DNA of 64,000 nt from Apiospora phragmitis (taxonomy: Eukaryota; Ascomycota; Sordariomycetes; Amphisphaeriales; Apiosporaceae). Position numbers and translations under genes: made by a program. The stretch is taken from the NCBI GenBank assembly GCA_038363925.1, contig JAQQWL010000002.1, forward strand, positions 1,302,001 to 1,366,000, in the 5' to 3' direction. The notes beneath the pieces were generated by a model that worked only from the letters and a program-made list of their open reading frames with translations, made no database searches and was not told the DNA's origin. Shown in pieces: positions 10,965-24,682 of the stretch (the first letter of the stretch is position 1; each line of letters opens with the position of its first letter).

Positions 10965-11921
10965 TCAGGTTCTAGGAAGTGTGTTTCCCTCCGCGTCATA
11001 GTGGGCGTAGAGTCGCGACTCCGGCGTTTCCATCTCATGCTGCTGGTGATTGACAGGAGCATGCAGCTCCCCCAAAGGCGATGAGGTGTCCGCCTCGACT
11101 CGCGCATGTGCCGCGTCCAGCTCCTGAGGATGATGTTGATGGTGGTAGTAGTAGTAGTTCGTATTGGCGGTATCAGATGTCATCATGTTCTGCCCGTTGT
11201 AGGCGGCGAATTCCCCTCCTCCTCCTACTCCTCCCCCTTCAGTAGGCAGCTCGGCAGCCAGCCGGCGTCGCTTACGGAAGTGGCGCCAGACGAGAGCGAT
11301 GGCGGCCAACGCAATAAGCCCGGCGACGCCACAGCCGACGCCGATGCCGATCTGGGCATCGCGGGCGAGGCCGTGTGGGGCCGCTGTGTCACCGCCGTCG
11401 TCCGATGCAGCCGAGCACGAGATGGAAGGGAGTGGAGCTGCCGTGACATTAGCATTTATTTGGCACTAGGTAGTTAAAGGGGCCTTGTTTTCGGACGTAC
11501 AAGGCGGTGGGTTATGGTCGCAGCGGACGACCTCCGAACAGGCGAATTGGCCTTGTTTGTAGAGGTTTCTCTGGTACTGCTGAAAACAACGAAATCCTCC
11601 ATTGTCATAGTCGTAACCGTTCGTCCCGTTCCCGACATAGTCGCCTTCCGAGCGCTTGCCGCCCAAGGTAGCGTTGAACTTCACCCCTGTCGTGGTGAAC
11701 TGGCCCGACGCGGAACCACAGAACCACGTTGCTAGTTGGCCGTCAGTTGTGCCGACGACTGCCGTGTCTTGCGGTTTGTTCTCCGGGCTCGTCGCATTGA
11801 AGTAAGCCATCTGCGACTGCAAGACGTTGTTGCCATTCTTGCAGTCCGCGAGCACGACGTGTTCGGTAGGCTGAGAAATAGTCATGGTGGCTCGCCGCAA
11901 TTTTAATAACTCGGGCGACAA
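10965..11921 (-). CDS. Single-pass membrane protein with Cys-rich Asn-glycosylatable ectodomain
   Basis: Two exons on the minus strand: 11501-11921 and 10965-11437, joined by a 63-nt intron (GTACGT donor, GCTAAT branch, GGCAG acceptor). The first exon codes for an ectodomain with VVLADCKN, several N-X-S/T sites, GNGTNGYDYDNGGFRCFQQY and paired Cys. After the junction comes a short Ser/Ala linker, a hydrophobic TM segment (IGIGVGCGVAGLIALAAIAL) with a basic stop-transfer FRKRRR, then a Gly/Tyr/His-rich cytosolic tail. Topology should be outside-in. I see no signal peptide before MSPELLKLRR or before the next Met (MTISQ), so the true start may lie in an upstream exon I could not place; the 5' end is uncertain. 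The fold resembles uncharacterised fungal surface proteins. Function unknown. Confidence 0.65.
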
Positions 11922-12544
11922 ATTGCATTGCTCGACTCTCTCCCCCTTTCTTCACACCATCAGTGGTGTGCTCATCGATCTGGGGTAATAATACAATGCC
12001 GGAAATGCCCGTCTACATTGGGGGAACTTCACTGGTGTCGTCGCAAAAGCAATTCGCGAAAGGTGCAAAAGGTTTAAGAAGTTAGTCTTACTCTAGCATC
12101 GGGGGTGGTCGAGTTATTCATCCAGGCCAGCTGAAAAACGGCGGCAACGTGACAAGAGCAATGACACACCCCCACGGCCTCTCATCGGGGCCTTTCTGCC
12201 AGGCTCATTACCACCGTGCAGATATGTTGCCCCAGCCTGCTGGAAGAGCTGTAAAAAAAAGCACTTTGCGGTGGTTAGACCAGCCCAGAAGTGGGATGCA
12301 ATGTGACCGGTCATTTCCTGCATGTCGCACAATGCGTCCTGATCTGGGCAACTGATAGGCAAGGCACCTTTGGGGCAGGGGTGCTCGGCAAGAGCCGCGT
12401 TGCTAAGAGTCAGGCTGGGGGGGGGGGTGCAGTCTGCCTACAAGTCGGTGTCGCATTTAATATATTGGTTTCCCGATGCGGAATCTGCTGCGTCCTTGTC
12501 AATAGCCGCCTTGGCTGGCACATGAAAGGTATAATATAATCTAA
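11922..12544. other. Gap before the RIP island
   Basis: Normal base composition, no convincing gene. A G run of about 11 lies near 12418-12428. Composition changes abruptly after about 12545-12650. Confidence 0.4.
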
Positions 12545-12918
12545 AGCGTGCAGCGCCCCCCCTGGCCCCCCTCAGTAAGCTTAAGTTTCAACCGTGAATT
12601 TAGGGTGGCTTAAAACTCTACCAGGTGCTTCTTTTAATTTATTTCAACTTTATTATAGTGTTTAATGCTTTTATATAATAAAGATACTTAATTAAGAAAT
12701 TACGTTAAGCTTTTAAAAGCGTTTTTATAATATTAGTTATATTTTAAATACTAGTTAGCTTACTTTATTAAAATTTAATCTTAAAGAATTTTTTAAAATT
12801 TTATAATTATAATATAATAAACTAAGTTTTTAAAGAAATTAAGTAAAATATACTAGGTTTATATTAGTTTAAACGAGATAATATTATAACTTAATTTAAT
12901 TATATAATTAAACTTAAT

Positions 12919-14698
12919 ATACCTCACGGTTTAATTAACTATAGGGTTTAATTAATTATTTTCTTATAATTCTTAATAACTAAGTTTATTTTATCTTTTT
13001 TTTACTATTTTATTATAGTTAGTAATTAAAAAAAAGCGATATATAATTAACGCTTTAAACGCTTTAAAATAGTCTTAAATTAAGTCTTCTCTTATATAAC
13101 TTTACGTCTCCGATATCGCGGCGGTATTTTACGATAAGATATATAATTATTAACGTAAAAGTTTACTATTTTCGAAGAAAATATAATAGTTTAGTATATA
13201 ATCGAACTAAATTAGCGATCGTTTCTTTTTTAAATAAATAGTATTAAAGATATAGCGAACTAATTATTCCTTTAACGCGACGCGGGACGCGTCGGCATTA
13301 ACTAGGCCTCTAGCTTCGTATAATAATAATTAAACCTTTAAACGCGTTTTAATTAAAGAATCGATTATTAAAGAGTCTTTTATAAAGATCTCGACGCGTA
13401 TCGCGTATAATTTACCTTTATATAAAATATAATTAATAAATATAAGATCTAAGAGGAGGATATCTATAATTTCGACGAGACTAGCTTTCTTATAAGTTAA
13501 ATTTTATCCGAAATAATCGTTACAACCTCTAATCAATACGAGAGGCCTAAGGTAGTTTAATAAAAGAACCGAGAATAGGTTATAATTATTTAAGGCGTCG
13601 GATTATACGGTTACGCTATCCCTCCGTATATTATATTTACCGAGAAAACGCACCTCTTTTTTTAATATAAAAATAGCTTATTATTAAAGGATTAAGTAAT
13701 CGTAATTATTAAAAACGGCTAGATTACGAACGAAAGAAGCGAGGATTAAATTCGATATTTTAATAAATATATAAAGTCTCGTACGAAAAGTATTTATCGC
13801 TTATTAATCCTTGACGGTTATAAGAGCCACTATTTAATAACTTTCGAGCTTTATTATAAAAAGAACTCGATTATTATACTCTATATACTTTTTTATTCGT
13901 CGGATAAGCTCTAACCTTTTAATATCGGCTGTTTTTATATATTAAAAAAGTTATACGAGAAAGAAATCGAGCGTTTTATACGGGCGTATATTACTTATAT
14001 TTTAAAGGAGGACTTCTTACCAGCGTTCTTAGAAGCGTTCCAGGCTATTTTTACCGTTTTAAATATTTAGGGAGGTTTTTAAAGGGTAGGACTTATACCG
14101 TATAATCCGGAATATATTATTTTATAATTAAATATAAAGCTACGTACGCCGACGCTTCTGGTAACCTTTTTCGGCCTATTTATACCTTAAGAATTAAAAA
14201 CCTTAAATAATTTAATTAAAACTTAATCTTAAACCGAGTATATTAAAAATCGAATCGCGTAATATTAAAATAGCTTTTCGATATTAATTTTAATTAAGCT
14301 TAATTAAATTATAAAAAGTATAACGCAGGTTATATATTAGCTCGCTTTATTAAAAGATAAAGTAACCGCACTACGAGAGGCGAATAAGATACTTAGTCGA
14401 CGCCGCCGTATAAAAAAGAAACGGCTATAAAATAAAGGATAACTTCGTATATAAGTTAAAAAAAATTTATAGTTTTAAAAGGATATTAATAAATAGTTAT
14501 AAAACGAATCGCGTTAAAAAAGTAGTTATACGAGAACGTTTAAAACGCGCTTATAACGCTGTAGAATCTGCGGAGAGCCCGGATATAATGCTCATACCTA
14601 TTAGAATAATATAGAAATATCTAGAGATAAGGATTCCGATTAATTTTAAGATATTAAATAAAGTTTTTAAAAGTCGTTATTTAAACCTTAGGGTACGT
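12919..14698 (+). mobile_element. Fot1/pogo-like DNA transposon, copy 1 (RIP-inactivated)
   Basis: Tc1/mariner-superfamily element of the Fot1/pogo branch. Readable in one frame despite stops: LILDGYKSHY (DDE domain, second Asp), then a segment matching the third catalytic block with Asp changed to Asn (PFNIGCFYILKKLYEKEIE), then DFLPAFLEAFQAIFTVLNI, a basic helix, and a C-terminal knuckle CRICGEPGYNAH near 14566-14605. Ends: ATACCTCACGGTTTAATTAA at the left and the degenerate complement of ACGTACCCTAAGGTTTAAAT at the right, compatible with mutated terminal inverted repeats. About 1.78 kb, normal for Fot1-like elements. Not functional. Confidence 0.75.
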
Positions 14699-14939
14699 TA
14701 CTTTTAATACGGCTTTATAATACCTTAAAGCGTGTATAAAATTTAATATAAAAAAGTACCTCGTAAATAAAAACTTATAAACTTATTTATAATAATAAAT
14801 ATTATAATAATATATTACGTTTAAAGGCGATTTATAATAAAGTAAATAATATAAAATAATTAATTAATTAAAAATTACGTGATAATAAAATAAAATACTA
14901 TCTAATGAAATAATATTACTTAATTTAATATTATTTAAT

Positions 14940-15070
14940 TAAATAATAAAAGAGATTAATAAAATTAAATTAAATGTATAATAATAAAAGTATTTTATAT
15001 ATTTTATATAAATATTTTTTACTTTAATAATTAATTTAAGTATTAATTTAATTTATTAATAAAGTAAAGA
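14940..15070 (+). repeat. LTR fragment (shared 3' half)
   Basis: The run from AGAGATTAATAAAATT through TATAAATATTTTTTACTT to TTTATTAATAAAGT matches the middle-to-3' half of the Gypsy LTRs at 18100-18230 and 16450-16560. It is a solo scrap between two Fot1-like copies. Confidence 0.5.
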
Positions 15071-15337
15071 ATATAATTTATTTTTAAGTAAATTATATTA
15101 CTTTTTAAATTACTTTTTTAATTTTTCTATATATTTAAACTTTAACCCGTAATAATTTTATAATTATAATATTTATTTAATTAAAAAAGATTTAATTTTT
15201 TTAATAATTTAAATAATATAAGCTTTTATAAATTCTTTAAATAAAAGAGTCATTATAAGAATATACGATGTTTTTATTTTTTTATATTATTAAATTAATA
15301 ATTAAATTTAAAAACGCGAAACTTAATATTTATAATA

Positions 15338-16042
15338 ACGTACCCTATAAATAAAATAACTATATAAACGAATTAACCACTTTTTAAAACGTAATATAAT
15401 AAAGTATAAATTAATATTATTATAACGAATATAATTTATTAAAATTAATCGGAATCTTTATTTTTAAATACTTTTATATTATTTTAATAAGTACGCGTAT
15501 TATACTAGAGCTTTTCGTAAATTATATAACGTTATAAGCGCGTTTTAAACGTCTTTATATAATTATTCCTTCGATGCGATTCGTTTTATAATTATTTATT
15601 AATATCTTTTTAAAACTATAAATCTTCTCTAGCTTATATACGAAATAATCCTTTATTTTATAGCCGTTTCTTTTTCGTACGGCGGCGCCGGTTAAGTATT
15701 TTATTCGCTTTTCGTAATACGCTTACTTTACTTTTTAAAAGAGCGAGCCGGTATATAACTTACGTTATACCTTTTATAATTTAATTAAGTTTAATTAAAA
15801 TAATATCGGAGAGCTTTTTTAATATTATATAATTCGATTTCTTACGTATTCGGTTTAAAATTAAATTTTAATTAAGTTATTTAAGGTTTTTAATTCTTAA
15901 AATATAAATAAATTAAAAGAGGTCGCCGAAAGCGTTAACATATATAGCTTTATATTTAATTATAAAATAATAGATTCTAGATTATACGATATAAATCCTA
16001 CACCTTAAAAACCTCCCTAGATATTTAAAACGATAAAAGTCG
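15338..16042 (-). mobile_element. Fot1/pogo-like transposon, copy 2 (inverted, truncated)
   Basis: Reverse complement of the C-terminal third of copy 1. It starts at its outer end ACGTACCCTATAAATA and runs through the basic-helix region (complement near 15670-15720) to the block before the third catalytic Asp. It stops exactly where the LTR at 16043 begins, so that LTR truncated or interrupted it. RIP-mutated. Confidence 0.7.
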
Positions 16043-17040
16043 TGTTACGACCTAGCTTAAACATGCGACCTAGAACCCACTTCACGGCACGGCTTAACGA
16101 TACCCGAACAGCTGTATAAAAGACCTAGCATAACTCTAAGCCCCACTATATTAACACTACTCTACTAGTTAGTGAAACCCTATTAGTTAACGAAGCCTTA
16201 CTAGTCAGCGAAGCTTATAACGACTAGCTACGACGATAACCGGCAGTATAGAATGGATAATACGAAGTGGATAGTACGAAATAAACAGTATAAAATAAAT
16301 AGCTAGGATTAGATAAGCTATAATAAGATAATATTAGTTACGTAAAAATAAGATATAAATATATTAGATCGTAAATATTTAACGCGAGCTAAGAGGAGTA
16401 AGATATATTAAATTATAAATATTTTTAAGGTTTAACGAGATTAATAAAAAAGAGATTAAATATATAACGATAAACGTTTTTTATATATTTTATATAAATA
16501 TTTTTTATTTTAATAATTAATTTAAGTATTAATTTTAATTTATTAATAAAATAAATATTTTTAACGAAATTATTATAAATCCTTTTAAATTTATATATTT
16601 TAATTACTTTTATTTTTACGGTTATTATATATTATATTAATAAAGGCGGATTTTTATTTTACGTTTAAATATTTTCTTATATTATTTATATAAACTTTAA
16701 TAATATTCGTTATATTTTAATTACTTTTATTCTTATAAGTTATTATTTAAACCTTTAAATAATAATATTTATAAAAACTATATTTATACCTAGACTTAAT
16801 AATACCCCTCGCTATAAGAAGGCCCTCGCTATTACCGTAAATACCCCTTAACGAGACCTTATTATAAAGGTAAATAATAACGATAGCGATAACGGCTTTA
16901 CTTAATAAGCGTTAATTAAATAAATTAAGGAATTTAAATAAAAAATCGCTAATTATTAATATTATTACGTTAAACTCGAAAAAGAGCGTAACGAGCTTTA
17001 ATTAAAGATACTTTAAGGTAGATATTAAATACTAACGAGC
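16043..17040 (+). mobile_element. Gypsy-type LTR (16043-16714) plus start of its internal region, truncated
   Basis: The LTR starts TGTTACGACC, carries a TATAAAAG near 16110 and ends CGTTATA at 16714 (672 bp). Its 5' half (U3) is unlike the other LTRs here and contains three 18-bp tandem units at 16162-16215. Its 3' half is the same as in the element at 17716. The internal part (16715-17040) matches the gag start of that element, then stops at the inverted LTR at 17046. Confidence 0.7.
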
Positions 17041-17045
17041 TACGC

Positions 17046-17663
17046 TGTAACGAACGCTATCCGGGTTCTAAAAAAAACCTAGTAAGACGTACTAGGGTTT
17101 ATATTAATAATACGAGAAAGTATCTAAACGTGTAATAGAAGTCCGCTTTTATTAATATAATAGGTAATATTTCGTAGGAACGAAAGTAACGGAGGTATAT
17201 AAATTTAAAGGTATTTATAATAATTTCGTTAAGGTTATTTACCTTCTTAATAAGTTAAGATTAATATTTAATTTAATTATTAAAGTAAGGAATATCTAAA
17301 TAAAATATATAAAGAACGTTTATTATTATATATTTAATCCTTTTTTTATTAATTCTTATTAGATTATAAATTCTTATTCTTTAATTCTCGATCCGTTAAA
17401 TCGTTAGATCGTAAATTCGTATTTTACGATCCGCGATCTATCACGTAACTCTTAGTGGTTGACTTTATTTAATTATATTTATCTTATTAATATACGCGGT
17501 AGTACCGATATAGTTATTACGCGTTAATAGAATATAGGTAAGTTTATATTAATATAGCTAGCGGTTTATTCGATAATTATAATATTATAGCCGAATCGGG
17601 GTATTATAATCTCGTATTATTAACTTATAGGTTTAGGCCATATAGTTAAGCTAAGTTATAATA
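17046..17663 (-). mobile_element. 3' LTR of an older inverted Gypsy element
   Basis: Read on the minus strand it starts TATTATAACTTAGC at 17663 and ends GCGTTCGTTACA at 17046 (618 bp). On its upstream side (17664-17695, minus) is a polypurine tract, AAAAAAAGGAGGATAA, as expected before a 3' LTR. The body of this element resumes at 25373 beyond the inserted element 17716-25367. A 9-bp-arm palindrome (GATCGTAAA/TTTACGATC) lies at 17407-17431 in its U3. Confidence 0.7.
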
Positions 17664-17715
17664 TTATCCTCCTTTTTTTAATTATTTTATTTTTAAAATA
17701 TCGGCTCTATAAATA

Positions 17716-18402
17716 TATTATAACCCGACCTAACCATACGGCCAAAACCCTACTCGCCGGAATAGAACTATTATACCCCGACCAGGCTACGACGTTATAA
17801 CTACCGACCGCATTATTAGCTATATTAATATAAACTCCCCTATACTATAGAAATATATAAATATAACTACGAAGATATCCTAAATAGCGAAAGGATAAAC
17901 CCGACCTGGAAAAGCAGCCAAAAAGGAGCCGCGGGACGAGGAGCGACTAAATCACCGCTCTAACAAGTGAACTAGGAGCGACGGATCACGACGCCCCCAA
18001 GTAAGCCACTAGAATGGATCACCGTGATCCAAGGGATGGATCGCCGTGAGCTAATAACGGGATCACCGTGAGCCAACGGACGATCTAACGGATTAATAAG
18101 GGAAGAAATTAAATATATAATAATAAATATTTTTTATATAATTTATATAAATATTTTTTATTTTAATAATTAATTTAAATATTAATTTTAATTTATTAAT
18201 AAAATAAATAATTTTAATAAAATTATTATAAATATTTTTAAACTTAATTATTTTAATTATTTTTATTTTTATAAATTATTACTTATTATATTAATAAAAA
18301 TAATTTTTATTATATATTTAAATACTTTTTTATATTTATTAATATAAACTTTAATATATTTTATTAAGTTTTTTTTTTAAAACTTAAATAACGTTTATTA
18401 TA
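17716..18402 (+). repeat. 5' LTR of the complete Gypsy element
   Basis: Starts TATTATAACCCGACC (presumably TGTTACAACC before RIP) and ends TTTATTATA. The U3 at about 17900-18080 keeps many CA/TG dinucleotides, unlike the rest, and carries three 22-bp tandem units (18016, 18038, 18060), the first with the near-palindrome GGATCACCGTGATCC. Confidence 0.85.
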
Positions 18403-21400
18403 TTTTAATTATTTTTATTTTTATAAATTATTATTTAAACCTTTAAATAATAATATTATAAAAATTATATCTATATTTAAACTTAATAATACCGTTTAAT
18501 AAAAAAAACTTTTATCGCTACTTTTAATACCTCTTAACGAAACTTTATTATAAATATTAATAATAACGATAATAATAACAAGTTTATATAATAAATATTA
18601 ATTAAACGAATTAAAAAATTTAAATAAAAAAGCGCTAATTACTAATATTACTATATCAAGCTTAAAAAAAACGTAACGAGCTCTTAATTAAAAACACTTT
18701 AAAAAAAATATAAAAATTAATACGCTAACCCTTTTTAATAAAATAAGCGGAAATTTCCGAAATTTTTTTATTTAAATTAAAACTTATTAATAATTTTATA
18801 AAAAAATATTTTAAAATATTACTTAACGAATTATTTATGCCGCCTCGTTTTTTAAAAATAAAATACTCGTTTAATTCGAACCTTATTTAAGTAAATTTAT
18901 AAAAAATAATTAATAAATTAAGCTATACTATATAAAAGTATAATATATTTTTAAAAGTTACGACGGTTTAAAATAATCCTTTAAATTATTTTTTTAAAAC
19001 CCCGATAAAAAGCGATAAGTAGAAAAAAACTTAAAACTTTTAAATAAAAAAGATTAGCCGCTTTTTATATAGCCGAGTTCCGGCGTATTATAACTCGATT
19101 AAATTATATCGAAGCTACGAAAATTATAATATACTATTAAGAATTAAAAAATAATATTAAGAACGAACTTAGCCGGCTTAACGCCCTTAATAATTTCTTT
19201 TCGTATATAAAATTTATTATTAAAATCGATACCCGTATATATGAGCGACGCCGCGAAAAATAAAACGGACTTTAATAATAAATTAATTAAACTTAAATTA
19301 ATATAAAATAATTATATTAATATAATTATATACTATTTAAAAATATTATAACGTATAATTATTATAATAAACTTATAAACTTCGATATTATTAAATATAA
19401 TAAATAAAATAAAAAATTACGTAATACTTATTATAATTATTAAAAATTAAAATATTATATTTAAAAAAATTAAGTATTAAAAAAAAACTTTTAACGAGTT
19501 TTAAAAAAATAATATATTAATATTATTAAAATAAAAAATACCTTTATAATAACTATTAAAAATAATAATATTATTATTAAATACGGTAATTTATTTTAAA
19601 TAACTTATTATAATAATAAGTATATTTCTTATTTAATAAATAAAAAAAAATACCGAATAATTCCTTAAAACCCTAAAAAATAAGGAGGACTATAGCCGAA
19701 GCGTTACGATAATACGAAAAAAGTAACCCTTTTTTTATAACGAAAATAATAATTTAATAAATAATATTATAAACTAATTAAAATAATTAATAAACTATAA
19801 ATATTTAATAAGTATACTAATAAACGAGCTAATAAACGAAATCGTTAAATTTAAAAACCTTAAAACCGACGGGTGGTTAACCGTTTTTAATATTTTTTAC
19901 CCCGATTCGAAACATTTATATTAAATACTTATTACGGCCGGTTTTAATTAAAAAATTCACGATAATTATATAATAAAAAATAATTTATAAATCTCCTTTA
20001 TATATAAGAAACACTTTACGCTTTTATAAATCTTATATATATATAACGTTTATACAGAATACTTTACAAAGAAATTTAAGCACGAATAATTTCCCCGAAA
20101 GATTAGTAAACAACCTATTACGTAACCGTACCTAAACTATACTATTAAAAAAATTTAAACGTTAACCCTTAACGGACGACGCGTATATTTATTAATATAA
20201 AAAGATTTATAATAGCTATAATAATATTACTTAAAAAAATAAAATTAAAAGGAATATTTCGAAAACTAATACTTCGAATACGCCTAAAAAAAATCGCGAG
20301 TTTATAAACGTTTAACGTTTTTAAAACGTATAAATATATACTTAATAAAAAGACCCCCTTAATATATTAAAAAACTTATAAAACGTTTATAAATTACCGC
20401 GAATTTAATAAATTTTTAAATTACTCGAAAAACTCGAATTTTAAGTATTAAAAATAATACTTCGCACAAAAAGGAATATAAAAACACCCCTATTAATATA
20501 TTAAAAAGCGCCTTAAAAAGAATAAAAAAAATAATAATAACGATATAAAAATCGATCGTAAGAAATTATTAATTACTTATAAAAGTAACGTTTAAGAAAT
20601 AAACGCCGCTTATTATAAAAAAATAATAATAAACGGATTAAAATAAGTTTTTATATTAAATAATAAATAATCGAGTTATTTATAAATATATTATATTAAT
20701 AATAAATATAAAAAAAGTTTATATTAAAGCGCTACTCGATAACAAAACGTAAAAAAACTATATTTCATTACGAATCGTTAATTACTTTAAATTTAAATAA
20801 TAAGAGAAAAACGCCTCATACCGATTTAAAACCGTTAATAAAGAACTTATAACGTACGACGATAAAGAGGTATAAAAAGAAGTCGCGAACCTTCCGGTTA
20901 ATATCGAAAAACGTTATAAACGAATTACGTATAATATTATAAACGTCGTAAAATACGATATAATTTTAAAAATATTTTAATTACGGGTAAGTAATTTTAA
21001 AATTAATTAAAAAATAGGTTAATTTTAATAAAATATATTAAAAAAAGGTTTAATTAATAAATAACGGTTTAAAAAGCGACTTTTTAATAAACTTAAAATC
21101 TTTAAAGTATATATTATTATTAAAAAGCTTAAGCTAAACGTTATAATAATTATATTAAAAAAATATTAATAATTCGAAGTACTTTTTAATAAGAAATTAA
21201 AAATAGGTTTACCGCCTGATATACGGTAAAATTATAAAATATTTTTTAAAAATAAAAAAAAACCTTTATTTATACTTATATATAAACTTAACTAGAAATA
21301 TAAATAAACTTTAAAGGAATATATTACAAAAAACCTCGAGAAAAGAGTTATTTAACTATTTATATTACTAGCAGGCTTCCTTATCCTCTTCGTTTTAAAA

Positions 21401-24400
21401 AGAGCAAAAACGGGAAACCTAAATAACGTATATATATCGATTATTAAAAGCTTAACGAAATTATTATTAAAAACCGGTACCCCTTTTTTTAATCGGCGAT
21501 TTATAGGACAAGCTGTTATATACTAAGATCTTTATAATACTCGACCTCCTTAACGTATATAACTTAATCCGAATTAAAAAAAATGAAATAAAAAACCGCG
21601 TTCCGAACTAAGTATAAATATTTTAAATATTAAGTTATACCGTTTAATTTAATTAATATATTAATTAACTTTTAATTTATAATTAATTATATTTTATAAA
21701 AATACCTCGATAAATTTATCGTAATATATTTCGATAATATCCTTATTTACTCCGAGAATAATAAATAATACCGAGAATACGTAAAGTTAATATTTTAAAA
21801 GCTATAGGACGCTAATTTATTAATTAACTTAAAAAAAAGCGAATTCTACTAATAATTCGTTACCTTTATAAAATACGTAATATCCCCGGGCGAAATCTAA
21901 ATAGAACCTTTAAAAATTTTAGCAATTAAAAAATAGCTTACGCCTATAAGCGTTATAAAAGTTAGATCTTTTTTAAAATTAATTAATTATTACCGGATTT
22001 TTATCCCTAAATTTAATAAATAGCGATATTTCTAACGAACTTAACGAAGAAGGACGAACTATTTTAATAAATAAAAAAGGAAAATAAAGCCTTTTATAAT
22101 ATTAAAGAATAAATTTTTAACGAATTAATACTTTACGTAATAAACCCGTCTAAACTTTTTAAAATTAAAACCGACGTATTAAATTATACGATTAAAAGAT
22201 AGTTTAATTAATAAAATAATAATAAGAAATTATACCCGGTTATATTCTTTTTAAAAAAACTTAACGGATTAGAGTTTAATTATTAAATTTATAATAAAAA
22301 ATTAATAGTTATTATTAAAACTTATAAAAAATGGAAATATTATTTTAATAAAATAATAAAGCCGATTAAAATCTATACCAATTATAAAAACTTTATAATA
22401 TTTATTATTATTAAAGAATTAAATAAATAATAAATATAATAGTTTAAATTCTTATTAAAATTTAACCTTACTATTATTTATTAAAAAAATAATAAAAACG
22501 GCTACGTTAATATATTAAACCGACGACCGAACTATTAGGAGGAAGTCCCGTTTAAAACGCGAACTATCTTTATTTATAACTAAAACGGCAACTTTATACC
22601 GTTAAAATAATTAAATATTACAAACTACGTTTAATATAATAACGATTAGGTTACTAAGTTTTAATAATTTAATTAAACCCTTAACCTCGCGAACTATTTT
22701 AAAGATCATTTCGAAGACCGCGACGGTTTTACTTTTTACCGAGATAAGATCTATATCTTTAAATAATACCGCAAAGATTTTATTTAAGAATTTTACGAAC
22801 ACTTTATATATAAATATTAAAAAATATTTAAAACTTAAAAAAAATTACTAAATAATTCGATTATAAAAACCTTAAATTAATTATAATTAAAATAATTAAT
22901 AAATATAACCTTTATAATAAAGTAAAAATTATTTAATACCGGCCGTATAAAGAGTTATAACCGATCTTATTATTAAATAAAATATAAAAAACTATTATAC
23001 TTAACTTTATTATTAAGCTACCTTTATTAAAAAAACCCCTAATTAAGGTTAATTACGATAACATTTTAATAATTATAAATAAATTTACAAAATATACCTA
23101 TTTACTACCGTATAAAAAATTTAATAATATTAACGACCTAATATACACATTCTTCCGAATAATTATTAATTAGTACGGGTTACCCGAAATAATTATTTCC
23201 GATAAAAATAAATTATTTACCGCTAAATTTTAGAAATTATTTATAACATAACTTAGAATTAAGTATAAATTATTTATAATTTACTACCCTTAAATAAATA
23301 AATAAATCGAACGAATAAATTAAACCTTAAAATAATATCTACACTATTATATTAATTACGAATAAAATAATTAGGTATAACTATTATTTATAACTTAATT
23401 CGCCTATAATAACGTAAATAACGAAGCTACGCGTATTTTACTATTCCGAATAAATTATAGGTATAACCCGGAAATTATTAAAAAACCTTTAAAAAAAGAG
23501 TTAATACTAATCGTAACTATATAAATTAAAAAACTAAAAAAAACTTTAAATTATATTATAATAAAACCTTACCTTTTTTTAATAATAAATAAAAAAAATA
23601 CGCCGACTAAATAAAATTAAAAAGATTAACCTTTAAAAAAGGAGAAAAAGTTTACTTTTTATAATAAAATATTAAAACAAAACGACTAAGTAATAAATTA
23701 GATTTTTAAAAAATAAAACTATTTAAGATTATAAAAGTTATTTTAAAAACTAATTATTAATTATTACTATTTAAAACAATACGGATATACCTTATATTTT
23801 ATATTTTATTATTTAAATTAGCGGCCGAAGAAACCCTAATCGATATATAGCTAGAAATCGAAATAAATTAATAAAATTATCGATAAAAAAAAATAAAGCT
23901 TTTAATACTTCGTTTAATAAAAAAGCTAGCTATTAAAAAATAATACTTAAGAGTTTAAAAAATACTTAACGAACGCTGCGGAGAAACTTTAAAAGTTTAA
24001 AAAAAAGCTTCCTTTATAGAGACCGACGGCCTAAGCTTAAAGAAACTTATTAAACTAAGAAACGATTAATTAATATCTTTAAAAATATTTAAAAAATATA
24101 GGTTATTAAAAATAAAGTTCTCTTAATTAATAATCGAGGAGGAAATATTTTTTTTTTATTTAATTCCTATATTTTTTAATAAAACGCCTCCGAACGTTTT
24201 TTTATTATAACCTTTTTTATATAATAAAAACGGGTTAAACGATTTAAGGCGGTAAATAATTACGTTTATAAAAAGAATAAAGTCTTTTTTACGTTTAACT
24301 TTTCCGCCTCTAGCTTTTTTTATTAAGTAGCTAGCTTTATTAAAGCCGACGTAATAAAAGTGTTATTATAAGAACGATTAACCCGAATATATTCCGAATA

Positions 24401-24682
24401 ACGAAACGACTTCTTATTTATACGATAAGCCAGGTTCTGGCGAAAATAACGAGTATAGGGTATGCTAGTTAGGTTACCCGTGGATTCTATATTAACGGTA
24501 AAAACTAAACGCGTAATAGTTTTTTTAAACCGAGATTTTTTAACACGATTAATTATAATAAATAAATATTATAATAAAAAATAATAAAAAAAGGAAACCT
24601 ATTATAACTTAATAATACGAATAATTAAGATATTTATAAAATCGATACTTTAAAAGTAAAACGATTAAAAAAGGGAGGATAA

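Noticed and set aside
22611..22802. Recurrent small ORF (also 27187-27396, 35399-35731) reading SVEGETVAVFEVIFRVVRGV-like
   Set aside because: Lies antisense to the same pol region in three copies. RIP puts stops into the sense frame while this antisense frame stays open; its recurrence comes from copy homology, not selection.
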